A DNA stretch of 12,646 nucleotides from Clostridiales bacterium (GTDB lineage: Bacteria; Bacillota_A; Clostridia; Saccharofermentanales; Saccharofermentanaceae): contig JAGCGE010000383.1 in the NCBI GenBank assembly GCA_017649745.1, positions 1 to 12,646 on the forward strand, given 5' to 3'. Every line of letters starts with the position of its first letter. The first letter of the stretch is position 1. Both the position numbers and the translations under genes were made by a program. The notes under the pieces were generated by a model. It worked only from the letters and a program-made list of their open reading frames with translations. It had not been told where the DNA came from and made no database searches. Of the stretch, positions 1 to 7,667 are shown in pieces.

Positions 1-488
1 CCGAATTAGGAAGACGTCGTGATAGAGCGAGAGACAGGAAGAGATATTCTAAAGACGATAGCGTGTTCGTTTCAGGAAAAGTGTCCTATGACGAACCATT
101 AAGCAAACCTATTCAAGCGGAAGTTGATCGGATAATTAAAGCCGGCTCACAAATTTTAATAGGTGATGCTCCAGGAGCAGATACAAGAGTTCAGGAATAT
201 TTGGCTTCCAAGAATTACCAGAACGTCGTAGTTTACACAACAGATCCAAAAGTTAGAAACAATATTGGCAATTGGGAAGTTAAAACCATAAGCGGAAATG
301 GTAATACAGAAGAAAGATTAATCAGAAGACAGAAAGATATTGCTATGACGGAGCAATCAACAAGGGGATTAGCGATAATGCCTGAAGATGATAGACCTGA
401 TTCGGCGATGTCTTTAAATGTTGCGAGACTCAAAGATAGCGGACTTAAGGTTCGCATATTTGACTATAAACAGGGCAAATGGGTTTAA
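1..488 (+). CDS. SLOG-type Rossmann-fold protein, C-terminal part (5' partial)
   Basis: The frame is open from the left edge (first whole codon at 3) to TAA at 486-488, giving 161 residues. A GTG at 63 could be read as a start, but no ribosome binding site precedes it and the frame stays open upstream, so this is the end of a longer protein. The first 20 residues are very basic (GRRRDRARDRKRYSK), like the linkers of the tagged proteins downstream. A compact alpha/beta domain follows: FVSGKV, then ILIGDAPGADTRVQEYL (fragment residues about 50-66), then VVVYTT. The GDAPGAD turn with a following helix is typical of the SLOG/DUF2493-like nucleotide- or ligand-binding superfamily. LAIMPEDD and MSLNVARL continue the fold. 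Its ligand and role in the phage are unknown. From recollection, similar domains occur behind KWGVRR-type tags in gut phages, so the missing N terminus may carry that tag; this is inference. Confidence 0.7.
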   Translation, partial: ELGRRRDRARDRKRYSKDDSVFVSGKVSYDEPLSKPIQAEVDRIIKAGSQILIGDAPGADTRVQEYLASKNYQNVVVYTTDPKVRNNIGNWEVKTISGNGNTEERLIRRQKDIAMTEQSTRGLAIMPEDDRPDSAMSLNVARLKDSGLKVRIFDYKQGKWV

Positions 489-516
489 TAACTATAGGGA
501 AAGGAGGTCAATTCCC

Positions 517-852
517 GTGGGAAGAAAAAAGATTGTAGAAGAAAACCAAGAGGAACTACAGCCAATCCGTCGGGCAATTGATCCAGAGCAGAGAACTGTA
601 CAGCTGGTCGCGTTGGCTGAAAATGAAGCGGAGCGATTATTGCGTTCGGGAAAGGCTCCGGCTCAGGTAATTTGTCATTACCTTAAACTTGGCACCAAAG
701 AAAGAGAACTTGAACTTGAAAAACTGAAGAACGAAAACATATTACTTCAAAAGAAGGCGGATGCTCTCGAATCAAACCAGAGACTTGAGCAGATGATGGC
801 CGAAGGCTTCGCAGCAATGAAGCATTATCGCGGTGAAGCAACAGAAGAGTAA
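517..852 (+). CDS. Probable terminase small subunit (TerS-like)
   Basis: This encodes a 111-residue, charged, largely helical protein directly upstream of the large terminase. GTG at 517 is chosen because AGGAGGT lies at 502-508, eight bases upstream. A longer in-frame reading from 418 would overlap the preceding gene by 70 bases and has no comparable site. The N-terminal half contains AEAERLL-like and SGKAPAQVICHYLKLGT segments (about residues 40-65). The second half is a predicted coiled coil (ELELEKLKNENILLQKKADALES), followed by RLEQMMAEGFAAMKHYRG. Short DNA-recognising, oligomerising proteins of this build are usual in this position. The role would be recognition of the packaging site and regulation of TerL. 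The assignment rests on position, size and a remembered family pattern (QVI-HYLKLG); no helix-turn-helix is obvious. Confidence 0.6.
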   Translation: MGRKKIVEENQEELQPIRRAIDPEQRTVQLVALAENEAERLLRSGKAPAQVICHYLKLGTKERELELEKLKNENILLQKKADALESNQRLEQMMAEGFAAMKHYRGEATEE

Positions 853-861
853 GGAGGCACT

Positions 862-2604
862 ATGTTATCTAACACAGCGACCCCTTATTACTATGGAAAA
901 TTCAGAGAGTCTGTTCTGAGAGGTGAAATACCAGTCAATCGAGAAGTCTCATTAGAGATGAACAGGATTGATGCTCTTATACGCGATCCAGATATTTGGT
1001 ATGATGACGAAGCAGTTGAAGGATGGATAGATTTCTGCGAGAGAGAACTTACACTCACTGACGGATCACCCTTTCACATGCTTGACACATTCAAAGTCTG
1101 GGGCGAAGAGGTATTTGGCTGGTATTACTTCATCGAAAAGTCGGTTTATGAGCCCTATCCTGAAGGCGGTGGAGGACACTACGTTATAAAGTCTGTCAAG
1201 AAGCGTTTAATCAACAAACAGTATCTTATTGTCGGAAGAGGCGCTGCTAAATCACTTTATGACACATGTATTCACGCTTACTTTTTGGTTGTTGACCCTG
1301 ATTCAACACATCAGATCACAACAGCTCCAACCATACCGCTGGGGGACGAGGTTCTGAGCCCTTTAAGAACCGCTTTAGCCATGTCACGCGGTCCTCTGTT
1401 TAAGATGCTAACTTTCGGGTCAATGCAGAACACCACAGGAAATAGAGCAAGTCGTCCGAAGCTCTTTTCTTCGAAGGAAGGCATTGAGTATTCACCTAAT
1501 AACTCTCTTTTGGAAGTTCGTCCTATGACAATTGATAAACTTCAGTCAATGAGAGTAAAGATCGGATCAATCGACGAGTGGTTGTCGTCCGATGTAAGAG
1601 AAGATGTAACCTCAGCACTCGAACAGACCTGTTCTAAAGTTGACGATTGGTTAATAATTCTCACATCTTCGGAAGGAACGGTAAGAAATGGCCCAGGCGA
1701 TGACATCAAAATAGAGTTAACCAAGATTCTTAGAGGAGAATACTACAATCCTCATGTTAGCATCTGGTGGTATAAGCTCGACGATTTGGATGAAGTTGGA
1801 ATGCCTGAAATGTGGCCTAAGGCTAACCCTAATATTGGTAAAACTGTTAGCTATGAGACCTATCAGACCGATGTTGAGAGAGCTGAGAATGTTCCATCTG
1901 CTAGGAACGATATTTTAGCTAAGAGATTCGGCATACCTAGAGAAGGTTATACATATTTCTTCACTTATGACGAGACAATGCCTCAGAGACTGTATCATCT
2001 TAAGGGAATGCCGTGCGCATTGGGTGCAGACTTATCACAGGGTGACGACTTTTGTTCATTCAGTTTCCTATTTCCTCTTCCTGGAGGAGCTTTTGGTATT
2101 AAAACCAGGAATTATATTTCAAGCAAAACTCTTGATAAGCTTCCCACAGCTTTGAGGAATAAATACCAGGAATTCATGGACGAAGGTTCTCTAATAGTCT
2201 TAAACGGTGTTATTCTCGACCTCATGCAGGTCTATGATGAGCTCGACAGCTATATAGAGAAGATGGAATTTGATATTCGTTGCTTTGGCTATGACCCTTA
2301 TAATGCTAAAGAGTTCGTCGAGCGTTGGGCTAGTGAGAACGGACCTTTTGGTATCGAAAAAGTAATTCAGGGTACCAAAACTGAGTCAGTCCCATTAGGC
2401 GAGATCAAGAAATTAGCTGCGGAAAAGTTGTGGATTTTTAATGAAGGTATAATGCAGTTTGCCATGGGCAACTGTATCGTTAATGAAGATACTAACGGTA
2501 ACCGCAAGCTTCTTAAAAAGAGATACGAAGCAAAGATTGACCCTGTAGCAGCTTCTATGGATGCGTTCATCGCATACAAGAACAATCAAGATGCTTTCGA
2601 GTAA
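862..2604 (+). CDS. terL: Terminase large subunit (packaging ATPase and nuclease)
   Basis: This 580-residue protein is the motor that translocates phage DNA into the prohead and cuts concatemers. The ATPase domain has a Walker A-type P-loop VGRGAAKS (124-131), a Walker B-like IGSIDEW (235-240, acidic D238-E239) and a coupling motif LTSSE (267-271). The C-terminal RNase H-like nuclease has candidate metal-binding acidic residues at D390 (GADLSQGDD), D478 (GYDPYNAKEF) and D560/D567 (DPVAASMDAF). Length and order match Terminase_1-type enzymes of HK97-like siphophages. The start at 862 has AAGGAGG at 851-857, overlapping the upstream stop, which implies coupled translation. All key motifs are present and the frame is intact. 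Unlike many relatives, the portal does not follow directly: two tagged genes intervene. Confidence 0.95.
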   Translation: MLSNTATPYYYGKFRESVLRGEIPVNREVSLEMNRIDALIRDPDIWYDDEAVEGWIDFCERELTLTDGSPFHMLDTFKVWGEEVFGWYYFIEKSVYEPYPEGGGGHYVIKSVKKRLINKQYLIVGRGAAKSLYDTCIHAYFLVVDPDSTHQITTAPTIPLGDEVLSPLRTALAMSRGPLFKMLTFGSMQNTTGNRASRPKLFSSKEGIEYSPNNSLLEVRPMTIDKLQSMRVKIGSIDEWLSSDVREDVTSALEQTCSKVDDWLIILTSSEGTVRNGPGDDIKIELTKILRGEYYNPHVSIWWYKLDDLDEVGMPEMWPKANPNIGKTVSYETYQTDVERAENVPSARNDILAKRFGIPREGYTYFFTYDETMPQRLYHLKGMPCALGADLSQGDDFCSFSFLFPLPGGAFGIKTRNYISSKTLDKLPTALRNKYQEFMDEGSLIVLNGVILDLMQVYDELDSYIEKMEFDIRCFGYDPYNAKEFVERWASENGPFGIEKVIQGTKTESVPLGEIKKLAAEKLWIFNEGIMQFAMGNCIVNEDTNGNRKLLKKRYEAKIDPVAASMDAFIAYKNNQDAFE

Positions 2605-2616
2605 GGAGAAAAACAA

Positions 2617-3297
2617 ATGAACTACACAGTCATACGTGAAGACGAGCTTTATCACCATGGTATTCTCGGTCAGAAATGGGGTGTGAGACGTTATCAGAAT
2701 GAGGATGGTAGTCTTACAGCTGCTGGACGTAGGCGTTATGGTGAAGATCTTGACATACATGACAAGTCAAGGGAAAACATAGCTAAAATTCGTTTAGGCG
2801 AAGCTCGTAGAAGGCTCGATGTTGCTAAAAAGAATAGCGAAACGAAAGGCCGCAATGATTATCGAGTTGCCGAGATGAGAGCTCGTGTTCGATCGGCTAA
2901 AGCTGAAGTTAAAAAGCAGAAAAAGATTGATCGAGGAGCCAAATTAGCAGCCGAAGGTAAATTAATTTCAGAAATCAAAGGAAAACAGTATATAAAAGCT
3001 CCAGCCGCTGCATTTTTTGCATCCTGGGCTTGGGGTACAGCATTACAAAAAGGTGTAAAAGGTTTAGGCGAGAAGGGACAGTTGGCCCCTCACCACATAC
3101 AGACCGCTAATATTTTAGCAAAAGCTGGAGATATTGCTATAGGTGCCGGTTTACTGGCATATGCTGCTAAGAGCAATCGTCAGATATCAGACCTGCGAGC
3201 TTATAACAACAGTCGTTATGGCGGAGCTAATACTATCAATAGAGTTGGCTCTCAGGAATACAAGGATGTAGTCGAAAGAAGAAAAGAGAAAAAATAA
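2617..3297 (+). CDS. KWGVRR-tagged phage protein 1, function unknown
   Basis: This encodes a 226-residue basic protein. Residues 13-25 read HHGILGQKWGVRR, continuing as YQNEDGSLTAAGRRRYG to residue 42. This N-terminal motif recurs in many gut Firmicutes phage proteins and has no established function known to me. Residues about 45-110 are charged and helical, with many Arg/Lys/Ala/Glu. Two hydrophobic stretches follow, about 128-143 (APAAAFFASWAWGTAL) and 163-184 (ANILAKAGDIAIGAGLLAYAA), which could insert in a membrane. The C terminus is charged. ATG 2617 follows AAGGAG at 2603-2608, which overlaps the terL stop. The gene lies between terminase and portal, a slot that is often empty. A virion, scaffold-associated or ejection protein is plausible, but that is inference. 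Confidence 0.75.
   Translation: MNYTVIREDELYHHGILGQKWGVRRYQNEDGSLTAAGRRRYGEDLDIHDKSRENIAKIRLGEARRRLDVAKKNSETKGRNDYRVAEMRARVRSAKAEVKKQKKIDRGAKLAAEGKLISEIKGKQYIKAPAAAFFASWAWGTALQKGVKGLGEKGQLAPHHIQTANILAKAGDIAIGAGLLAYAAKSNRQISDLRAYNNSRYGGANTINRVGSQEYKDVVERRKEKK
2653..2727 (+). repeat. Dispersed tag-coding repeat, copy 1
   Basis: These 25 codons (HHGILGQKWGVRR...TAAG) match 9057-9131 at 65 of 75 bases and 24 of 25 residues. The similarity stops right after this block; the rest of the two genes is unrelated. Nine of the ten base differences are silent. Confidence 0.85.
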
Positions 3298-3309
3298 AGG
3301 AGAAAGGCT

Positions 3310-3783
3310 ATGGAAATGTATCAGGTGGTAAGATCTCCCGACTATCTCGAGCATCATGGCATTCTTGGAATGAAATGGGGTGTGTGGAACGATGAAACAG
3401 CTGCCCGAAGAAGAGGTGGATCACGTCGGAGAAAACCCCAGAAAGACTATTCCAAGATGTCTGATAAAAAGCTTAAGAGAGAACTGAATCGCCGTAGGCA
3501 GATCAATGAACTCAGAGAGATGGATCGTAAAGAGAAACTGGCTAGGAATCCTTTGCATAGATCTTCGGAAACTATAAAAAGAATTGGTCTGGCTCTTGCC
3601 GCAGTTTCTGGAATTTTTGTTACAATAAATAAGATTAAGCAGAATGCACCTGGAGTTTCTAAATCAGTAAAAGAGGCGAGTAGTTTCATTAGTTCTTTTA
3701 TGGCTAAGAAGGGTAACACACCGGTTGCAGTTACGGAAATTCCTGAAACAATACTTGCCTGGGAGTACTATCTTAAACATTAA
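3310..3783 (+). CDS. KWGV-tagged phage protein 2 (divergent tag), function unknown
   Basis: This encodes a 157-residue, strongly basic protein. The tag begins at residue 15, HHGILGMKWGVW, but lacks the RRYQNEDGSLT extension of the other two and has Trp where they have Arg. A basic patch (AARRRGGSRRRKPQK, 31-45) and a helical segment (YSKMSDKKLKRELNRRRQINELREM, 47-71) come next. The SDKKL-NR-RQ pattern resembles a module I recall from other tagged gut phage proteins. A single hydrophobic stretch lies at about 91-106 (RIGLALAAVSGIFVTI). ATG 3310 is preceded by AGGAG at 3298-3302; a second ATG at 3316 is less well spaced. It is packed between tagged protein 1 and the portal with gaps under 20 bases, so it is surely co-transcribed with them. 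Confidence 0.72.
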   Translation: MEMYQVVRSPDYLEHHGILGMKWGVWNDETAARRRGGSRRRKPQKDYSKMSDKKLKRELNRRRQINELREMDRKEKLARNPLHRSSETIKRIGLALAAVSGIFVTINKIKQNAPGVSKSVKEASSFISSFMAKKGNTPVAVTEIPETILAWEYYLKH

Positions 3784-3801
3784 GAGAAAGGAAAATTCAA
3801 A

Positions 3802-5070
3802 ATGGGTTTCTTAGAGAACTTACAGCATGGCTGGAACGCCTTTCTCGGCAGAGATGGCCCGACAAATGGTTATAGGTATCTGGGTGAAGCCTATTATACC
3901 AGACCCGACAGAGTTCAGCTTACAAGAGGGCATGAGCGTTCAATAATTAACGCGGTATACAACCGCATAGCAATGGACGCCGCAACAATAAACATACGGC
4001 ATGTAAGAACCGATGAAGAAGGTCGCTTCAAAGAAGAAATCGATAGTGATCTCAATACAAGATTGTCTTTATCGGCTAACCGAGACCAGACAGGTCGCGC
4101 GTTTATACAGGATGCCGTAATGTCAATGCTCGATGAGGGTTGTATAGCACTAGTACCAACAGATACCAACGTAAGTCCCATAGTAAACGATGCGTTTAAG
4201 ATCGAATCTATGAGAGTTGCGAAGATTATTCAGTGGTATCCCAAGTGGATTCGGGTAGAAGTATATGACGAAAACACTGGGCATAGAGTGGAAAGAAATT
4301 ACCCAAAAAATGCAGTAGCAATAATCGAGAATCCATTCTATTCAGTAATGAACGAACCGAGTTCCACAGCTTCAAGGCTTATGAGGAAGCTTAATCTACT
4401 GGATACCATAGACGAGCAGAACTCGTCCGGAAAGCTGGACATGATTATTCAGCTTCCATACATAATCAAGACGCCAGCCCGCAGACAACAGGCAGAAAAC
4501 AGGCGCAAAGACATAGAGATGCAATTGTCAAGTTCCAAGTACGGAATAGCATATACTGACGGCACGGAAAAGATTACTCAGTTGAACAGATCAATAGATA
4601 ATAACATGATCTCGCAGGTTGAGTTCTTTACCAACATGCTGTACAGCCAGCTGGGAATAACCCAGTCGATTCTTGATGGAACAGCTGATGAAAAGGTAAT
4701 GCAAAATTACTACACCAGGACAATTGAACCTATAGTAGCATCAATAACTGACGAAATGAAACGAAAATTTCTTACCCCGACAGCCCGCACTCAAGGCCAG
4801 TCAATCATGTTCTTCAGAGATCCATTCAAACTTATGCCCATTGCTGATTTCGCAGAGTTGGCTGATAAGCTTACTAGGAACTGTATCGCAACTTCTAATG
4901 AAATTAGACAGGCTATAGGAATGAAACCTATGGATGATCCTCAGGCTGATCAGTTGGTTAACAACAACCTTTCGCAGCCGAAAGAGCAGTTAGAACAGGC
5001 TGAGACAGCGGAAATTGATCAGAAGATCGTTAAGAGGAGTAAGAAAACGGAGGAAATTCAAAATGGGTAA
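3802..5070 (+). CDS. Phage portal protein (HK97 type)
   Basis: This 422-residue protein should form the dodecameric ring at the capsid vertex through which DNA enters and leaves and to which the tail attaches. Evidence is the combination of length, position just before the prohead protease, and recognisable portal segments. These include an N-terminal ERSIINAVYNRIAMDAA helix (about 45-61), a central helical region followed by SQVEFFTNMLYSQLGITQSILDG (about 272-294), and a C-terminal region with IEPIVASITDEMKRKFL, FRDPFKLMPIADFAELADKL and IATSNEIRQAIGMKPMDDPQADQL. The last is a common signature of this portal family. ATG 3802 follows GAAAGGA at 3786-3792. The stop overlaps the next gene's start at 5063 by eight bases, indicating translational coupling. 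Confidence 0.92.
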   Translation: MGFLENLQHGWNAFLGRDGPTNGYRYLGEAYYTRPDRVQLTRGHERSIINAVYNRIAMDAATINIRHVRTDEEGRFKEEIDSDLNTRLSLSANRDQTGRAFIQDAVMSMLDEGCIALVPTDTNVSPIVNDAFKIESMRVAKIIQWYPKWIRVEVYDENTGHRVERNYPKNAVAIIENPFYSVMNEPSSTASRLMRKLNLLDTIDEQNSSGKLDMIIQLPYIIKTPARRQQAENRRKDIEMQLSSSKYGIAYTDGTEKITQLNRSIDNNMISQVEFFTNMLYSQLGITQSILDGTADEKVMQNYYTRTIEPIVASITDEMKRKFLTPTARTQGQSIMFFRDPFKLMPIADFAELADKLTRNCIATSNEIRQAIGMKPMDDPQADQLVNNNLSQPKEQLEQAETAEIDQKIVKRSKKTEEIQNG

Positions 5071-6913
5071 AGAACGCGACTTTGGCGGATACGCTACTCG
5101 TTTCAACATCAAATGCGCTGATGGAAGAACCATTCTTCCTGGAGCATTCGATGAGTGTGATGGGCAGAAAGTACCGCTCGTATGGGAACACAAGCATGAT
5201 TCCCCTTTGAATGTCCTCGGACACGCTTTGCTTCATAAGAGAAGTGACGGTATTTATGCGGATATTTTCCTTAACGATACTCCGCAGGGAAAGAATGCAC
5301 GCGAGTACATTAACCACGGCGATGTTAATGCACTCTCCATTTATGCGAATCAGCTCAAACACACCTCAGCAAAAGAGGTTATACATGGAGTAATTCGTGA
5401 AGTTTCACTGGTTCTTGCCGGTGCAAACCCAGGAGCATTTATTGATACTGCCATCGCTCATAGTGAAGAAGGAGTTGATCCTGTCGAGGCTATTATATTT
5501 AATGAAGAAGGTCTCGACGACGTTGAACATTCAGCGATGTCCGACGACGAGTCGGCAGAAGATATTCCTGCACAGGACGAAAAGCCGGCAGAAGAAAACA
5601 ACGAAGAGCTTGAACACTCAGATAAGGAGAGCGAAGAAATGGCAGATTCAAAAGAAAGAACCGTCAAAGAAATTTATGACGAAATGACCGACGAGCAGAA
5701 GGCAGCCGTTCAGATCATGATCGGCGCAGCTCTCGAAGGTGATGATGACAACGACGATGAAGGAGAAGACGATATGAAGCACAATGCATTTGACAAGGAT
5801 TCTGCTAGAGCATGCATGGCTCACAGCATGACCAAAGAAGAGCAGAGAACTATTCTCGACGGCATGGAGAGATACGGAACTCTTAAGGATTCATTCCTTG
5901 CTCATAAGGAGTCTATGGGAATCGATGATCTCTATCTTGCTCACGGTTCCGAGATCGAGTATTCAGAGGATGTTCAGGATTACATGGTAAATGATCCTTC
6001 ATTCCTGTTCCCCGAGTACAAGTCCCTCAACAATCCCCCTATGTTTATCAAGAGAGATACCGGCTGGGTAGCTGGTGTCCTTTCCGGCGTTAAGCACGCT
6101 CCTTTCTCAAGAATTAAGAGCGTGTTTGCTGACATCACCGAGGATGAGGCAAGAGCTAAGGGATACATCAAGGGCGATCAGAAGCTCAACGAAGTATTCA
6201 CTCTGCTCAGAAGAACCACTGATCCTCAGACCATCTACAAGCTCCAGTCCATGGATCGCGACGATGTTCTTGACATCACTGATTTCGATGTAGTCGCTTG
6301 GATCAGATCCGAGATGAGAATGATGCTCGACGAGGAAATCGCTCGTGCTATCCTTATCGGAGACGGCAAGCTCACTTCCGACAGAACTCACATCGCTCAC
6401 GATCACATCAGACCTATCTGGACCGATGACGATCTCTTCACCATCAAGCAGTTTGTTGAGTACTCCTCAACCGCTACCGATGATGACAAGGCTAAGGCTT
6501 ACATCCGTGCAGCTGTTAAGGCTCGTAAGGATTACAAGGGATCAGGAAATCCTGTATTCTATACTACCGAGGATGTCCTTACCGATATGCTCCTTCTTGA
6601 GGACAACATGGGCCACAGACTTTACAAGTCCGAGCAGGAAGTTGCTTCCGCTATGCGTGTAAGCAGGATCGTAACCGTTCAGGTTATGGAGAACCAGAAG
6701 AGAACCGTTGACGGCGTAGACCGTGATCTCATCGGCATCATCGTTAACCTTTCTGACTACACCGTAGGTGCAGATAAGGGCGGCGCTGTATCTATGTTCG
6801 ACGATTTCAACATCCTCTACAACAAGATGCAGTACCTGATCGAGACCAGATGTTCCGGCGCTCTCACTGTTCCTTACAGTGCAATCGTTATCGAGTCTGC
6901 TCAGGCAGCTTGA
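5063..6913 (+). CDS. Prohead protease - scaffold - major capsid protein fusion
   Basis: A single 616-residue ORF combines three parts. Residues 1-130 are an HK97-type S78 prohead protease: candidate catalytic His43 in WEHKHD, Ser92 in ALSIYA and a third acidic residue in REVSLVLAGANPGA (E113). Residues about 135-235 form an acidic, low-complexity linker with a scaffold-like helix TVKEIYDEMTDEQKAAV and a Glu/Asp run. Residues about 238-616 are an HK97-fold major capsid protein, starting MKHNAFD and including FIKRDTGWVAGVLSGVKH, DQKLNEVFTLLRRTTDPQT and IVNLSDYTVGADKGGAVSMFDDF. ATG 5063 (GGAGG at 5049-5053) is preferred to ATG 5015, which lies deep inside the portal gene. Such fusions are known in Firmicutes phages. 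Two internal in-frame starts may supply capsid protein without protease. Codon use changes sharply at the capsid part. Confidence 0.93.
   Translation: MGKERDFGGYATRFNIKCADGRTILPGAFDECDGQKVPLVWEHKHDSPLNVLGHALLHKRSDGIYADIFLNDTPQGKNAREYINHGDVNALSIYANQLKHTSAKEVIHGVIREVSLVLAGANPGAFIDTAIAHSEEGVDPVEAIIFNEEGLDDVEHSAMSDDESAEDIPAQDEKPAEENNEELEHSDKESEEMADSKERTVKEIYDEMTDEQKAAVQIMIGAALEGDDDNDDEGEDDMKHNAFDKDSARACMAHSMTKEEQRTILDGMERYGTLKDSFLAHKESMGIDDLYLAHGSEIEYSEDVQDYMVNDPSFLFPEYKSLNNPPMFIKRDTGWVAGVLSGVKHAPFSRIKSVFADITEDEARAKGYIKGDQKLNEVFTLLRRTTDPQTIYKLQSMDRDDVLDITDFDVVAWIRSEMRMMLDEEIARAILIGDGKLTSDRTHIAHDHIRPIWTDDDLFTIKQFVEYSSTATDDDKAKAYIRAAVKARKDYKGSGNPVFYTTEDVLTDMLLLEDNMGHRLYKSEQEVASAMRVSRIVTVQVMENQKRTVDGVDRDLIGIIVNLSDYTVGADKGGAVSMFDDFNILYNKMQYLIETRCSGALTVPYSAIVIESAQAA
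5624..5641 (+). promoter_or_regulatory. Internal translation start 1 in the protease-capsid fusion
   Basis: AAGGAGA at 5624-5630 is followed, after eight bases, by an in-frame ATG at 5639 (residue 193, MADSKERTVKEIYDEM). Initiation here would make a 424-residue scaffold-capsid product lacking the protease. The spacing and strength match those of the genuine genes in this operon. Confidence 0.6.
5760..5776 (+). promoter_or_regulatory. Internal translation start 2, at the capsid domain
   Basis: AAGGAGA at 5760-5766 precedes an in-frame ATG at 5774 (residue 238, MKHNAFD) by seven bases. The product would be a 379-residue free-standing major capsid protein. MKHN-FD resembles the N terminus of stand-alone capsid proteins in related phages, as I recall. 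The purine-rich acidic coding region can mimic a ribosome site by chance. Confidence 0.5.
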
Positions 6914-6935
6914 TCTTAAGGAGACCCTCCGATTT

Positions 6936-6970
6936 AGGGAGCTGGTTTTTCAAAATGACTGGCTCCCTTT
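6936..6970 (+). terminator. Hairpin after the capsid gene, probable weak terminator
   Basis: AGGGAGCTGG (6936-6945) can pair with CTGGCTCCCT (6959-6968), a 10-bp stem with two G-T pairs and a 13-base loop. It is followed by TTTAATTT, a weak T-tract. It lies 22 bases after the capsid stop and directly before the ribosome site of the next gene, so it probably lets part of transcription through. Confidence 0.6.
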
Positions 6971-6989
6971 AATTTAGAAAGGAATAGAC

Positions 6990-7553
6990 ATGCTTACTAT
7001 AACAATCCCGCCTGAAAAAGAAGCGGATATTTGGGATGAATCCATAAATGAATTTATTCATAAGGATGCTTTTAACGGATGTACTTTAAATCTTGAGCAT
7101 TCCCTTATTTCGATTTCTAAGTGGGAATCCAAATGGCATGTCCCTTTTTTAAGTAAGGAGAAAAAAACCGAAGAGCAAACCATGCACTATATAAAATGCA
7201 TGACCATTAATCAGGGAATTAATGATAATGTGTATGACCATCTGACTGTTGATAACATTAAGGATATTTCTGAGTACATCAATGATCCTATGTCGGCCAC
7301 AGTCATTATTCCAGATCCTAGCCAGCCGAAGAATCGAAAGATCATAACGTCTGAAAGGATATATTATTGGATGTCGGCTCTTCAGATCCCTTTCGAACCG
7401 TGCCAGAAATGGCATTTAAATAGACTTCTTCAGTTAATAGCCGTTGCTAACGAAGAAAACACTCCTCCTAAGAAGATGAGTAAGAGTGAAATAATGGCTA
7501 GAAATAGAGTGTTAAATGCTCAGAGAAGGGCTAAATACAATTCGAAAGGGTGA
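6990..7553 (+). CDS. Conserved phage protein between capsid and major tail protein, function unknown
   Basis: This encodes a 187-residue soluble protein. Residues 35-55 (LEHSLISISKWESKWHVPF) and 123-147 (RIYYWMSALQIPFEPCQKWHLNRLL) are rich in Trp and aromatic residues. The C terminus is basic with PPKKMSKSEIMARNRVLNAQRR. I recognise the pattern SLISISKWE-KWH-PF together with CQKWHLNRLL as recurring in gut and other Gram-positive siphophages, but I know of no demonstrated function. It occupies the place where head-tail connector or stopper proteins normally lie, so a head-completion or tail-assembly role is possible. ATG 6990 follows AAAGGA at 6978-6983. Codon use is ordinary (AAA and AAG about equal), unlike the capsid gene just before it. 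Confidence 0.75.
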   Translation: MLTITIPPEKEADIWDESINEFIHKDAFNGCTLNLEHSLISISKWESKWHVPFLSKEKKTEEQTMHYIKCMTINQGINDNVYDHLTVDNIKDISEYINDPMSATVIIPDPSQPKNRKIITSERIYYWMSALQIPFEPCQKWHLNRLLQLIAVANEENTPPKKMSKSEIMARNRVLNAQRRAKYNSKG

Positions 7554-7667
7554 TATGCTGCAATCACATATACACTATAAATTAGGGTATGTGAATATTA
7601 ACCAATCGCATAAGCAAAATCCTAGCTATTGTTTTTGTGATTAAATTTACAATAAGGAGAAAAAACC
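7554..7667 (+). other. Intergenic gap with competing short inverted repeats
   Basis: This 114-bp AT-rich gap precedes the major tail gene. TCACATA (7564-7570) can pair with TATGTGA (7588-7594). The overlapping AATCACA (7562-7568) can instead pair with TGTGATT (7636-7642), so the two pairings exclude each other. No clear -35/-10 pair and no T-tract terminator is seen. The last bases contain the AAGGAG (7654-7659) of the tail gene. It may hold a promoter or leader for the highly expressed tail tube, but this is not shown. Confidence 0.3.

Noticed and set aside
418..516. Longer start for the small terminase at 418
   Set aside because: It would overlap the preceding gene by 70 bases, while GTG 517 has an ideal AGGAGGT at eight bases.
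5015..5062. Upstream ATG at 5015 as start of the protease-capsid fusion
   Set aside because: It lies inside the portal gene. ATG 5063 has GGAGG at a proper distance and begins the conserved protease sequence.
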